DNA of 64,000 nt from Bacillus nakamurai (GCF_001584325.1 NZ_LSAZ01000003.1:1-64000), one strand, 5' to 3'. Positions 53,727 to 62,611 are shown, counted from the stretch's first letter. The notes: generated by a model from the sequence alone, not told the origin. Numbers and translations are program-made.

Positions 53727-54122
53727 TTGCATCAAATACTTTTAGATGAAAATAAAATCCCATACGATCTAGTAACCAAAAAATTAAATGCTTGGTATAC
53801 CCTGATAAAAAATGATCAGGTTGAACAGGCTGAGCAAATAAGAAAAGAAGTAGAATAAGAATTAATAGATATGGAAGAAAATCAAGATGCTTTGTTGTAT
53901 TATCAATTGTTAGAATTTAGACATGAGATAATGTTAAGTTATATGGAATCGAAGAAAATTGATGATCTAAATAGTGCATATGAAACAATAAAGGAAATAG
54001 AAGAGCAGGGGCAATTGACAGGAATGCTGGAATACTATTATTTGGCAAGACGAAAAATAAAGAACGGAGAGATTATAAATGAAGATCAGCCGAATTCTAT
54101 TGACAGTAATGGTGTTAAGTAG
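53727..54122 (+). pseudogene. rapI: rapI with a nonsense codon and a large internal deletion
   Basis: TTG 53727 (GGAGGAATTTTC site) begins LHQILLDENKIPYDLVTKKL, the RapI N-terminus. Codon 44 is TAA. The frame continues MEENQDALLYYQLLEFRHEI...GQLTGMLEYY and then jumps directly to the tail ARRKIKNGEIINEDQPNS, losing about 260 residues of TPRs. Not functional. Confidence 0.88.
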
Positions 54123-54252
54123 CATCTTAACATTTACTCACTTTATAGTTGAAGACAGCGCTTCAAATGGTGGTTTCAAAATTGCCGCAGATCGAGTTGG
54201 TGCCCATAAAGAGGAAGGGGATATAGCCCCCTTCTTTTTTTGTGTGTATTAG
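54079..54252 (+). CDS. PhrI-like peptide precursor with extended C-terminus
   Basis: ATG 54079, KISRILLTVMVLSSILTF export segment, then KIAADRVGA. Instead of a stop after DRVGA the frame goes on for 15 residues (HKEEGDIAPFFFCVY) through the terminator hairpin. A two-base insertion (GCC-CA-TAA) explains the loss of the stop. Processing to DRVGA would need an extra cut. Confidence 0.6.
   Translation: MKISRILLTVMVLSSILTFTHFIVEDSASNGGFKIAADRVGAHKEEGDIAPFFFCVY
54213..54241 (+). terminator. Terminator after the second phr gene
   Basis: GAAGGGG-ATATAG-CCCCCTTC followed by seven T residues; because of the lost stop it now overlaps the open frame. Confidence 0.85.
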
Positions 54253-54435
54253 AAATGGTTAAATTCTTTAGAGTACCGATGAAATACACCGATATAACTG
54301 TTTCTCTTTATTAAGAAGTTATGTGTTTTAGGCTAAATACCGTTTCCTTTAAATGAAATTCCTTAATGTGGCACATTCCCATAAAAAAAAGCATATGATT
54401 ATATCATGAAAATTTAAAATTGTGGGGATCAAAAA

Positions 54436-55020
54436 ATGTACTATATACCTTTTTCGCATCAATGTTATTATTATGTGAATGTACCGATGTATAACGATGG
54501 AAGATCTGTTTATTGGACTATCCCAAATGACGCGGAGCATGCAAACAGATTTAATTATTTACACTCTTCATACGAACATAGAAACCTTCTCTTGAAAGAT
54601 TATGGACCCAAACCATTTGTTGTAAATATCAATAAAGCAACAAAACAAAACAATACGTTCCGTACTGCTTTATGGACAGGAAAACATTTGCAAGTTACTT
54701 TGATGAGTCTTGGTATTGGAGAAGATATTGGTTTGGAAATTCATCCTAACGTCGATCAATTCTTACGGATTGAGCAAGGCCGAGGGATAATTAAAATGGG
54801 CAAGAGTAAAGATAATTTAAATTTCCAAAGAAATGTCTATGATGATTATGCCATTTTTGTACCTGCTGGCACTTGGCACAATCTGATTAATACAGGTAAT
54901 ATGCCGTTAAAACTATACTCAATTTATGCTCCTCCTAATCATCCATTTGGTACGGTTCATGTGACCAAAGCAGATGCAGCGGCTGCGGAAGATGAGCATA
55001 GGTATTCTGCAGAAGTTTGA
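54436..55020 (+). CDS. Cupin-domain protein
   Basis: A 194-residue protein with a single cupin fold at residues 75-175: GLEIHPNVDQFLRIEQGRGIIKMG (motif 1) and DYAIFVPAGTWHNLINTGNMPLKLYSIYAPP (motif 2). The N-terminus (YYIPFSHQCYYYVNVPMYN) is Tyr-rich. It resembles sugar-isomerase-like cupins found in Bacillus; substrate unknown. Only a weak ribosome-binding site (GTGGGGATC). Confidence 0.8.
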   Translation: MYYIPFSHQCYYYVNVPMYNDGRSVYWTIPNDAEHANRFNYLHSSYEHRNLLLKDYGPKPFVVNINKATKQNNTFRTALWTGKHLQVTLMSLGIGEDIGLEIHPNVDQFLRIEQGRGIIKMGKSKDNLNFQRNVYDDYAIFVPAGTWHNLINTGNMPLKLYSIYAPPNHPFGTVHVTKADAAAAEDEHRYSAEV

Positions 55021-55335
55021 GCACTCTGGAATCCCGCATAGTTTGAAACACGGAGAACTAGGATCTTAGGCAAATGAAAATCAATGTAGGCAGCAGAGGA
55101 TTGAATTCTTTACAAGAGTGGTGCTGTGCAGCGTATGCCGCAAAGTTCTAAGCAAATGTGCTGTCCTGTGTTAATTGTAAAGTAATTGATTGAACAAAGT
55201 CGATTTAAAATATAATCGGCTTGTTTCTTTATTGAAGTTATTTTTAGCAGACTTGGCACCGATGAAAAGTGATTGTATTTACAGTCATTAGAAATTGAAA
55301 TCGATCTATCAACTCAAAGGAATAAACTTTCACAC
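55021..55335. other. Interval without a recognisable gene
   Basis: No supported coding sequence on either strand; a short frame reaching into the cstR leader lacks a ribosome-binding site. Confidence 0.5.
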
Positions 55336-55364
55336 TTGACTTTATACCCTTTGGGGTATATTAT
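55336..55364 (+). promoter_or_regulatory. Promoter with CstR-type operator
   Basis: TTGACT, 17 bases, TATTAT. The spacer holds TATACCCTTTGGGGTATA, a near-perfect CsoR/CstR-type palindrome. It lies 240 bases ahead of cstR, with a long leader. Confidence 0.7.
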
Positions 55365-55603
55365 TGTTTCGGATATTCGTCATTATAATGATGTACCCAA
55401 TTTTTCAGATGATCTTAGTTTAAACATTCCATTTGTGTATCTAAAACGTTTTATTTAGAGATTCAACGTGATAAAATACACATCATACATGATAGGTGAA
55501 CTAAATCTAGGAGTGCGTTTTCAGCGCAAAGGTATTCATGTGAACAGTTATGAATTGGAAACATGTAAATGTAGAAATAAATTAAAGAAAGGATTTCATC
55601 GAT

Positions 55604-55864
55604 ATGGAATATGATCAAAAAATTAAAAATCGCTTACGCCGGATAGAGGGGCAAATTAAAGGTGTATTGACTATGATGGAGCAAGGAAAAGACTGTAGAG
55701 AAGTTGTGACTCAATTGGCAGCATCACGCAATGCAATCGATAGAGCATTAGGTGTTATTGTTGGCACAAATCTTGAACATTGTGTCCGTGAAAGCTTGGA
55801 ACAGGGAGAAGACACAGCCAACTTAGTAAAAGAAGCAGTCGACTTATTGGTAAAAAGTCGATAA
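55604..55864 (+). CDS. cstR: CstR-type persulfide-sensing repressor
   Basis: An 86-residue CsoR/RcnR-family helical repressor. Cys31 (GKDCREVV) and Cys60 (LEHCVRE) are present, while the CsoR copper ligands are not complete, which is the CstR pattern. The N-terminal RLRRIEGQIKGVLTMM helix is conserved. Reaction with persulfides would crosslink the cysteines and release the operators found nearby. AAAGAAAGGATTTCATCG precedes ATG 55604. Confidence 0.88.
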   Translation: MEYDQKIKNRLRRIEGQIKGVLTMMEQGKDCREVVTQLAASRNAIDRALGVIVGTNLEHCVRESLEQGEDTANLVKEAVDLLVKSR

Positions 55865-55917
55865 AAAATTTATCAACCTAAATCTTTAAGGTTGACGAAT
55901 TTTTTTATATATTATAG

Positions 55918-55935
55918 TATACCCATACCGGTATA
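55918..55935 (+). promoter_or_regulatory. CstR-type operator 2
   Basis: TATACCCATACCGGTATA, 18-bp imperfect palindrome between cstR and the first DsrE-like gene. Confidence 0.6.
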
Positions 55936-55961
55936 TGTATGATGATTGGTATTTAATTTTT

Positions 55962-55991
55962 TTGACTTCGATATACCCCCGTGGGTAATTT
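55962..55991 (+). promoter_or_regulatory. Promoter with CstR-type operator 3
   Basis: TTGACT at 55962 is followed by TATACCCCCGTGGGTAAT (55972-55989), which overlaps the -10 region. It would drive the dsrE-rhodanese-tauE operon. Confidence 0.65.
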
Positions 55992-56010
55992 GGTTATTAG
56001 GAGGAGAAAC

Positions 56011-56493
56011 ATGACAGGACAAACAAAACGCACAACAATTGTTTTATTTAGTGGGGATTATGATAAAGCAATGGCAGCTTATATAATTGCAAATGGTGCA
56101 GCTGCCTACGATCATGAAGTGACTATCTTCCACACTTTCTGGGGATTAAATGCTTTGCGTAAAGAAGAGCTGGTTCCAGTGAAAAAAGGACTTCTTGAAA
56201 AAATGTTTGGAAAGATGATGCCTCGTGGTGCTGATAAGATGGGTTTATCTAAAATGAACTTTGCAGGTATGGGCCCTAAAATGATTAAAAATGTAATAAA
56301 AAAGCATAATGCACTTACATTGCCTCAGTTAATTGAGATGGCTCAAGATCAGGGTGTAAAGCTCGTAGCTTGTACGATGACAATGGATCTTCTTGGTTTA
56401 CAGGAAAAAGAACTATTAGATGATATCGACTATGCTGGTGTAGCTGCTTATTTAGCAGATGCTGAAGAAGGCAATGTCAACTTATTTATCTAA
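56011..56493 (+). CDS. yrkE: DsrE/DsrF-like sulfur-carrier protein
   Basis: A 160-residue protein from ATG 56011 (AGGAGGAGAAAC site): TTIVLFSGDYDKAMAAYIIANGAAAYDHEV and a Cys in GVKLVACTMTMDLLGL, the DsrE-type sulfur-accepting position. It resembles B. subtilis YrkE. First gene of the sulfane-sulfur operon. Confidence 0.85.
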   Translation: MTGQTKRTTIVLFSGDYDKAMAAYIIANGAAAYDHEVTIFHTFWGLNALRKEELVPVKKGLLEKMFGKMMPRGADKMGLSKMNFAGMGPKMIKNVIKKHNALTLPQLIEMAQDQGVKLVACTMTMDLLGLQEKELLDDIDYAGVAAYLADAEEGNVNLFI

Positions 56494-56539
56494 TATATCC
56501 ATTGCAAATTGAATAAATGAAGGGAGGTTATTCAACAAT

Positions 56540-56878
56540 TTGGATAGTGGCGTAATGATCAATACCTTACTCATTTTATTTATACTTTGGATTGTATTTC
56601 GAAGTTTTTTACCAATGCAAGGTGTTAAACAAATAACAACTGCTGATTTAAAGTCAGAGCTGAAAAATAAAGACAAACAGTTTATAGATGTACGAACACC
56701 TTATGAGTTTCGTTCAAGGCGTATTAAAGGGTTCAAAAATATTCCCTTGTCAAACTTGCCTCATCAAACTAATCAGCTTTCGAAAGACAAAGAAGTTTTT
56801 GTTATCTGTCAAAGTGGAATGAGAAGTTTAAAGGCAAGTAAAGTATTGAATAAAGGTGGCATGAATACATGGCATTAA
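56540..56878 (+). CDS. Membrane-anchored rhodanese
   Basis: A 112-residue protein from TTG 56540 (AGGGAGG site). TM anchor at residues 6-25, then a rhodanese domain with active-site loop CQSGMRS and end GGMNTWH. The stretch between KVLNK and GGMNTW is about twelve residues shorter than usual, so a small deletion may have damaged the fold. Sulfurtransferase role. Confidence 0.8.
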   Translation: MDSGVMINTLLILFILWIVFRSFLPMQGVKQITTADLKSELKNKDKQFIDVRTPYEFRSRRIKGFKNIPLSNLPHQTNQLSKDKEVFVICQSGMRSLKASKVLNKGGMNTWH

Positions 56879-56942
56879 CACCTAGGGAGTAGCTTTTTGT
56901 ATATTTATATACCCCCACCCCTATTTGGAAAAGGAGGAAAAA

Positions 56943-57500
56943 ATGGTGAAAGCAAATATTGTATTAAACGCTAAAGGCCTGGCATGTCCAATGCCTATTG
57001 TAAAAACAAAGAAGAAAATGAAGGATTTAAAAGCTGGTGAGGTATTAGAAATTCAAGCAACAGATAAAGGTTCAACAGCGGATCTGCAAGCATGGGCAAA
57101 AAGCACAGGCCATGAATATCTAGGTACTGAAGCAGAGGGAGAAATACTTCATCATTTTCTTCGTAAAGGAGAAGAAAATTTCTCAGATAGCGTACCTGCA
57201 ATTCTTGAGATTTCATTAGAAGCTTTCAAACAGAAAGTAGAAAGCGACGAGCCTCTTAACATTTTAGATGTCCGAGAGGTAGAGGAGTATGAAGAAGCTC
57301 ATATTCCGGGTGTGGTCCACATCCCTCTTGGTGAAGTAGAAAAGCGCTCTAATGAGTTAAACAAAGATGATGAAATTTATATTATTTGCCATTCGGGAAG
57401 AAGAAGTGAAATGGCAGCCCAAACCATGAAAAAACAAGGTTTTAAAAGGTTAATTAATGTTGTCCCTGGTATGCGTGATTGGACAGGCAAAATAGAATAA
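56943..57500 (+). CDS. yrkF: TusA-rhodanese fusion protein
   Basis: A 185-residue protein from ATG 56943 (AAAAGGAGGAAAAA). TusA domain at 1-75 with CPMPIVKTKK; rhodanese domain at 85-185 with active-site CHSGRRS and PGMRDW. It resembles YrkF. It moves sulfane sulfur between carrier and acceptor proteins. Confidence 0.9.
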   Translation: MVKANIVLNAKGLACPMPIVKTKKKMKDLKAGEVLEIQATDKGSTADLQAWAKSTGHEYLGTEAEGEILHHFLRKGEENFSDSVPAILEISLEAFKQKVESDEPLNILDVREVEEYEEAHIPGVVHIPLGEVEKRSNELNKDDEIYIICHSGRRSEMAAQTMKKQGFKRLINVVPGMRDWTGKIE

Positions 57501-57522
57501 ATAAGGAAAGGATGATGAACAA

Positions 57523-57918
57523 ATGAGTACAAGAGTAGCAATTATTGCGGCAAATGGTGGACTATTTGATGCCTATAAAGTTTTTAATATTGCAACTGCC
57601 GCAGCAGCAAGTGATCAAGAAGTATCTATCTTTTTTACATTCGAGGGATTAAATCTGATCCATAAGCAAGCACATCAACATTTAGAAATGCCGAAAGGAA
57701 AAGAACACTTTGCGGAAGGATTTAAGAAAGCAAATGTGCCCTCTATTCCTGAGTTAATTGAAATGGCACAAGAAATGGGCGTTAAATTTATTGGGTGTCA
57801 AATGACGATGGACGTTATGGGTTTAACAAAAGATGATTTTGTAGAAGGAATTGAAGTAGGCGGGGCTGTTACCTTTTTAGATTTTGCTAAAGATGCTGAT
57901 GTATCCTTAACATTTTAG
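57523..57918 (+). CDS. DsrE-family protein
   Basis: A 131-residue second DsrE-like protein: VAIIAANGGLFDAYKVFNIATAAAASDQEVSIFFTFEGL and Cys in VKFIGCQMTMDVMGL. AAGGAAAGGATG precedes ATG 57523. A likely sulfur carrier partner. Confidence 0.87.
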   Translation: MSTRVAIIAANGGLFDAYKVFNIATAAAASDQEVSIFFTFEGLNLIHKQAHQHLEMPKGKEHFAEGFKKANVPSIPELIEMAQEMGVKFIGCQMTMDVMGLTKDDFVEGIEVGGAVTFLDFAKDADVSLTF

Positions 57919-57957
57919 TCCTGCTTAAAAAGATTTTGATATAGGAGGCATTTAAAC

Positions 57958-59085
57958 ATGACCGTACAGGCACTTACCGCAAAAGAAGTGACACAAAAAA
58001 TCTTTAACAAAGAACCTTTATTTATTCTGGATGTACGTAATGAAAATGATTTTAGCGATTGGAAGATTGAAGGGCATTATTTTGGCCATTTAAATGTTCC
58101 TTATTTCGATCTTTTAGATGGCGTAGAAGATATCTTGGGGGAAATTCCGTCTGATAAAGAGGTTCTAGTCGTATGCGCAAAAGAAGGTTCATCCGTAATG
58201 GTATCCGAGATGCTTTCAGAAGCAGGTCTTTCTGTATCCTATCTTAAAGGTGGGATGAAAGCATGGAGTGAACATTTAGAGCCGGTAAAAGTCGGGGATT
58301 TAAAAGATGGTGGTGAGATGTATCAGTTTGTTCGAATCGGGAAAGGTTGCCTATCATACATGATATTATCCAATGGGGAAGCAGCAATAATAGATGCTAC
58401 ACGTATGGCGGATGTCTTTATAGATTTTTCTAAGAAGAAGGGTGCAACGATTACTCACGTATTTGATACACATCTTCACGCAGACCATATTTCAGGCGGC
58501 AGAGTAATTGCCGAAAAAACAAACGCAACCTACTGGTTACCGCCGAAAGATGCTGAAGAAGTGGTATTCGATTATCAGCCGTTGGAAGAAGGAAATGATA
58601 TTATCATTGGAAATACAACGATTAGAATTCAACCGCTTTATTCTCCTGGACATACCATTGGCTCTACTTCTTTCATTATCGATGATCAGTATCTCCTTTC
58701 AGGTGATATCTTATTTATCGACTCAATCGGCAGACCGGATTTAGCCGGTATGGCAGAAGATTGGGTAGGAGATTTACGAGAAACCCTTTATGACCGTTAC
58801 AAAGCACTATCAAAGGATTTAATTGTATTACCGGCACACTTCATGATCATTGATGAGTTAAATGAGGATGGAAGTGTTGGTAAAAAACTAAATACATTAT
58901 TTTCTGAGAATCATGGTTTGAACATTGAAGATGAAACAGAATTTAGACACCTAGTGACAGATAATTTACCGCCGCAACCCAATGCATATCAAGAGATTCG
59001 CGAAACAAATATGGGGAAAATCAACCTAGATGACGAAAAACAGCGTGAAATGGAGATTGGGCCAAACCGTTGTGCAATTCGGTAA
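57958..59085 (+). CDS. yrkH: Rhodanese-MBL-fold protein, persulfide dioxygenase type
   Basis: A 375-residue protein with an N-terminal rhodanese domain (1-115; Cys in VVCAKEGSS) and a metallo-beta-lactamase domain (120-340) with [36 protein letters not shown] and PAHF, the iron-binding set of ETHE1/CstB-type persulfide dioxygenases. B. subtilis YrkH has this order. It oxidises low-molecular-weight persulfides. TAGGAGGC precedes ATG 57958. Confidence 0.9.
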   Translation: MTVQALTAKEVTQKIFNKEPLFILDVRNENDFSDWKIEGHYFGHLNVPYFDLLDGVEDILGEIPSDKEVLVVCAKEGSSVMVSEMLSEAGLSVSYLKGGMKAWSEHLEPVKVGDLKDGGEMYQFVRIGKGCLSYMILSNGEAAIIDATRMADVFIDFSKKKGATITHVFDTHLHADHISGGRVIAEKTNATYWLPPKDAEEVVFDYQPLEEGNDIIIGNTTIRIQPLYSPGHTIGSTSFIIDDQYLLSGDILFIDSIGRPDLAGMAEDWVGDLRETLYDRYKALSKDLIVLPAHFMIIDELNEDGSVGKKLNTLFSENHGLNIEDETEFRHLVTDNLPPQPNAYQEIRETNMGKINLDDEKQREMEIGPNRCAIR

Positions 59086-59121
59086 CACAAGATGATATTA
59101 CCAAACAGAGGAGAGATGAAA

Positions 59122-59349
59122 ATGAAGTCAGATAAAGTATTAGACGCAAAAGGACTAGCATGCCCAATGCCAATCATCAGAACAAAGAAAGCTATGAATG
59201 AACTAGAATCAGGTCAAATATTAGAAGTGCATGCAACAGATAAGGGAGCTAAAAATGATCTGGCTGCTTGGTCTCAATCAGGCGGGCATGACCTTTTAGA
59301 GCAAATTGAAGAAGGTGATGTACTGAAATTCTGGATTAAAAAAGGCTAA
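59122..59349 (+). CDS. yrkI: TusA-family sulfurtransferase
   Basis: A 75-residue protein with VLDAKGLACPMPIIRTKKAM (sulfur-carrying Cys in CPMP). ATG 59122 is preferred over 59116 because the AGAGGAGAG site then has normal spacing. Resembles YrkI. Confidence 0.9.
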   Translation: MKSDKVLDAKGLACPMPIIRTKKAMNELESGQILEVHATDKGAKNDLAAWSQSGGHDLLEQIEEGDVLKFWIKKG

Positions 59350-59410
59350 TTAATGTGAAAGGGTATCGAATAAAAAGATACCCTTTTCCTTTGAAAAGGA
59401 GGAAACCCAA

Positions 59411-60187
59411 ATGGATATTGCCTTTATTATAACTCTTTTCATCATAGGATTTATTGGTTCCTTTATTTCCGGAATGATTGGTATTGGTGGATCTGTTATT
59501 AATTACCCAATGTTATTGTACGTTCCTTCATTACTGGGAGTGATGTCTTTAACTGCCCATGAAGTTTCAGGGATAGGAGCTATTCAAGTTTTCTTTGCGA
59601 CACTTGGCGGTGTTTGGGCTTATCGTAAGAGTGGTTTTTTAAATAAAGCATTAATCATTTACATGGGAAGCAGTATCCTTATAGGGAGTATATTGGGGAG
59701 TTACTTTTCTTATCTCATATCTGAAAAAGGAATTAACTTTATATACGGAATTCTGGCCATTATAGCTGTTATTTTAATGTTTATACCTAAAAAAGGACAA
59801 GAACATAGGGAAGGCGAAGAAGTGATATTTAATAAATGGTTAGCTTCGTCCTTAGCCTTTATCATTGGTGGAGTATCAGGTATTTTAGGAGCCGGCGGAG
59901 CCTTTATCCTAGTTCCCATTATGTTATCGATTTTAAATATTCCTGTAAGAATCACCGTCGCTTCATCTCTTGCGATTACATTTCTTTCATCTATTGGGGC
60001 AACAGTTGGAAAAGTAATCACAGGTCAAGTGCTTTTTGTACCAGCTCTGGTTCTTATTATCGCTAGTTTAATTGCTTCTCCTATTGGCGCAAAAGTTGGA
60101 CAAAAGGTAAATACAAAATTCCTGCAATGGATATTAGCTCTATTAATATCAGCTACAGCTATTAAAATCTGGTTAGGATTCCTTTAA
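59411..60187 (+). CDS. yrkJ: TauE/SafE-family sulfur-compound exporter
   Basis: A 258-residue permease with eight TM segments and the two family half-motifs: [19 protein letters not shown] (residue 20) and [20 protein letters not shown] (residue 155). Last gene of the operon; likely exports sulfite or another sulfur anion. AAAAGGAGGAAACC precedes ATG 59411. Confidence 0.92.
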   Translation: MDIAFIITLFIIGFIGSFISGMIGIGGSVINYPMLLYVPSLLGVMSLTAHEVSGIGAIQVFFATLGGVWAYRKSGFLNKALIIYMGSSILIGSILGSYFSYLISEKGINFIYGILAIIAVILMFIPKKGQEHREGEEVIFNKWLASSLAFIIGGVSGILGAGGAFILVPIMLSILNIPVRITVASSLAITFLSSIGATVGKVITGQVLFVPALVLIIASLIASPIGAKVGQKVNTKFLQWILALLISATAIKIWLGFL

Positions 60188-60254
60188 AATAATTTAGACA
60201 TGGTTAAACAGAAAGACCGACAGGTTCCATCAACCGTTGGTTTTCTTTTTTATA

Positions 60255-60432
60255 TTATGATACTTGATTTCTTTCAATAAACGTTTCAAGTGCTGGATGA
60301 AATTCTTTTTGATAATGATGATTAGGGCAAGCTTTGATTATAGTACCACGAAAAGCATTTGATTTAGTGGTGTCCAATGTTTTTTTTGCATTTAGGACAG
60401 CGTTCAGAAAATAAAAAGTTCCATAACTTCAT
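60255..60432 (-). pseudogene. Small zinc-ribbon protein with a homopolymer frameshift
   Basis: ATG 60432 (AAGAGGTGATC site) reads MKLWNFLFSERCPKCKK, then the frame shifts in an A8 tract and continues TTKSNAFRGTIIKACPNHHY, ending ERNQVS. Removing one A gives a single frame of about 58 residues with CPKC and CPNHH metal sites. Real loss or sequencing error cannot be told apart. Confidence 0.6.
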
Positions 60433-60620
60433 TATTGATCACCTCTTTTTAAAACCTATTGGTTTAATAGGGATTATAGGTGATTAAAATTTGTGTGTCA
60501 ATAAAAATTAGTTAGTTGGTTTTTAGATAAACAGTGCCCATTTTGTGCCCAAAATGAATATAAAATGGTGTAAATGAGTGTAATGAATAGCTTCAAATGC
60601 TTGAATGACGGGCTTTTGTA

Positions 60621-60710
60621 TGAGGGCCTAGTGGGTGAATAACCCGTGGAGGTTCAAGTCCTCTCGGCCGCATCAATGATACCAAGGGTTGTAGACCCTT
60701 GGTATTTTTT
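60621..60710 (+). repeat. Attachment repeat, copy 3
   Basis: TGAGGGCCTAGTGGGTGAAT through CTCTCGGCCGCATCAATGAT, then a terminator with a changed but still paired stem (CCAAGGGT-TGTAG-ACCCTTGG). It is followed by the end of another integrase gene. Confidence 0.92.
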
Positions 60711-60755
60711 TATGTCCTCTTTTCTGTTTGAAGCTTACTCCTTTTTACTCACTCG

Positions 60756-60800
60756 TTAAAATAATTCACCCAACTTATCAGCGTCTCTTTTCGAACTTTT
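60756..60800 (-). pseudogene. Last codons of a different integrase
   Basis: Encodes KSSKRDADKLGELF-stop, similar in position and pattern to the end of the ICEBs1-type integrase (ADKLDNLL) but clearly divergent, so another element type inserted here. Confidence 0.45.
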
Positions 60801-60896
60801 AAAAAGGGGGGAATCCTTTTTTAAAATACCAAGATAATAATGAGAAAACTTAAAAGAGCCCGCAGGTCCCCTGAAAACATTAGTAAAATAATTCAC

Positions 60897-61028
60897 TTAA
60901 TAAAATCTGCGTCTTCTTCCATCGAATTCAAACCGTCTTCTTCTTTCGAATGCAAAAGGGAAAAATTCTCTTCTTCTAAAGCCGTCACGAAAAAATCGGT
61001 CTCTTCCACGGAATCCAAAAAAAGGCAT
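60897..61028 (-). CDS. Arg/Phe-rich 43-residue peptide of unknown function
   Basis: ATG 61028 after GAAAGGAGGAAAACCAA, an excellent site. The peptide starts MPFFGFRGRDRFFRDGFRRR and is about one third Arg and almost one third Phe, with few other residues. There is no signal peptide. It lies next to two degraded YjcZ-type sporulation peptides on the same strand, so a spore-coat-like role is possible. I know no family for it. Confidence 0.6.
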   Translation of the reverse strand: MPFFGFRGRDRFFRDGFRRREFFPFAFERRRRFEFDGRRRRFY

Positions 61029-61085
61029 TTGGTTTTCCTCCTTTCAAGGTTATAAGTTATTAGACGCGATTTGCTCCACAGGCGT

Positions 61086-61160
61086 TCAAAAACCTACAAT
61101 GATTAGTAGAACAAATATTACAATGACTAAGGCAAACCTGAGTCCTTATCCATCATTCAT
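61086..61160 (-). pseudogene. YjcZ-type sporulation peptide, degraded (copy 2)
   Basis: RFALVIVIFVLLIIVGF-stop is the hydrophobic end of the YjcZ/YhdX-type small peptides; the start MNDG is followed by an in-frame TAA. Confidence 0.6.
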
Positions 61161-61217
61161 ATCATCATTTGTGAAAAGTTAATTAGATCTTGTTAACACT
61201 CTATTCATCATAACTCT

Positions 61218-61307
61218 TCAGATCACCGCACCAATAATAAATAGAATGAACAAGACAACGATTAATGCAAAGCTACTGCGACCACCATACTCATCGAATC
61301 CGTAGAG
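61218..61307 (-). pseudogene. YjcZ-type sporulation peptide without start codon (copy 1)
   Basis: YGFDEYGGRSSFALIVVLFI...GAVI-stop, the Gly/Tyr-rich then hydrophobic YjcZ pattern. AGGAGGTGA lies in place, but the expected ATG is missing (CTC-TAC). Confidence 0.6.
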
Positions 61308-61595
61308 TCACCTCCTGTTTGGAGTAATTAATCACAGAATATTTTATGTGTAGATAAACAAAATAGATTGGGCGAACTCTTTAGTTATTATAAAATTCCA
61401 CGTTATAGCAATATGGCTGAACGTGACACCAGTCACATGTGCATAGCTACACAATTATTACGAGGATTATTTATAAGCCCCAAACAGTGCCCATTTTGTG
61501 TCCAAAATAAATCAAAAATAATGAAAAAGAGTGTAAATGAAGAGTTATATGCTGTAAACATAGGGTTTTATAACAGATAATAAGCTTTCACTTTA
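61308..61595. other. Right-end-type sequence before attachment copy 4
   Basis: CAGTGCCCATTTTGTG followed by CCAAAAT occurs here (about 61486) and at about 60533, each time some 90-110 bases before an attachment repeat, so it is probably a right-end arm region. No supported gene. Confidence 0.45.
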
Positions 61596-61687
61596 TTGAG
61601 GGCCTAGTGGGTGAATAACCCGTGGAGGTTCAAGTCTCTCGGCCGCATCAAGGATACCAAGGGTTGCAGACCCTTGGTATTTTTTTA
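61596..61687 (+). repeat. Attachment repeat, copy 4
   Basis: TTGAGGGCCTAGTGGGTGAA through TCTCGGCCGCATCAAGGAT and terminator CCAAGGGT-TGCAG-ACCCTTGG. One base of the T-arm is missing (GTCTCTCGG). Confidence 0.92.
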
Positions 61688-61810
61688 TGTGCTCAGATAA
61701 CCGGAACAAAGAAATGTTAAATGGCAAACCAAAATGAAATCGAGGTATTTATGCAGTAGTTGAAATAACGGGAAAACCTATCTAATCAACTAATAGAGAT
61801 AATAATTATT

Positions 61811-61936
61811 ATGAAGAAATTGACCATTTCAACTACCAAGAACCAGTTAGATACAAAATTGTCTAATTGTGATGAATTTGATATTCTGTTAGATAAAGGT
61901 TACCATACCATAATTGGTGAAAAAGGAGGAAGTTGA
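61811..61936 (+). pseudogene. Possible ABC exporter fragment
   Basis: A 41-codon frame contains DEFDILLDKGYHTIIGEKGG, like the segment just before the signature motif of ABC exporters, and then stops. Low confidence. Confidence 0.3.
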
Positions 61937-62236
61937 TTTCACTATCTAAAGCACTTGTGGTATATGGATTTAAAAATGTAAAAAAGGTATGTGTAATCTC
62001 AATGAAGAATGCCCTACATTATATTTAAGCTGAAAATCCACTATTTTTCGGTATTTAATGTGGTTATTTACTAATCTGTATATGTTATGTCTTAACGCAC
62101 AAATTGGCGATAAATATTACTTATAACTATGATTTTCCTGCATATTCTTTCACTGATTAACATAAAATGGGTACAAAAATTGAAAAAAGGAAGGATACCC
62201 GTTTTTAGATACATTTATAAAAAAGGAGTCATAAAC

Positions 62237-62611
62237 TTGTTGAAAAGATTCTTTCTGGTTTTACTTACACTGATTATGTCTATAGTTGTTATACTAGCGG
62301 CTGCTAAAGATTCCCCTGGAGATAATGTCATTTCATTTGATGAGCCTCGTATCTTAATGATATCAATTGGGATAGTTGTATTTTTATTCATCCCTCCATT
62401 AGCCATGTGCTTTTTTGGTAACTCAGTTGTAAGAATAATATCTGGAGTATACCAATGTTTTATAGTTTTAACTTTTCTGGGGCTAATTCCAATTGGATTT
62501 CTTATTCCCAATGGATTTTTGACAATTCTTGTTTCTATTGCAGGAACTTTAGTCAGTATAACTAGTGTTGTAGTAACCTTATTAATTGATAGGAATAAAG
62601 AAGTTAAATAA
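62237..62611 (+). CDS. Four-TM membrane protein of unknown function
   Basis: A 124-residue protein from TTG 62237 (AAAGGAGTCATAAAC site; a second TTG follows). TM segments at about 4-22, 38-60, 66-86 and 92-115, basic C-terminus (DRNKEVK). No family recognised. It is the only apparently intact gene of this small island segment. Confidence 0.65.
   Translation: MLKRFFLVLLTLIMSIVVILAAAKDSPGDNVISFDEPRILMISIGIVVFLFIPPLAMCFFGNSVVRIISGVYQCFIVLTFLGLIPIGFLIPNGFLTILVSIAGTLVSITSVVVTLLIDRNKEVK

Noticed and set aside
55273-55458. 61-codon frame upstream of cstR
   Set aside because: It contains the promoter and CstR operator and lacks a ribosome-binding site.
60840-61055. 71-codon Ser/Lys-rich plus-strand frame
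   Set aside because: It is the antisense of the Arg/Phe-rich peptide gene, which has the better ribosome-binding site.
61368-61580. 70-codon plus-strand frame with a CPFC motif
   Set aside because: No start signal; overlaps the element right-end repeat.
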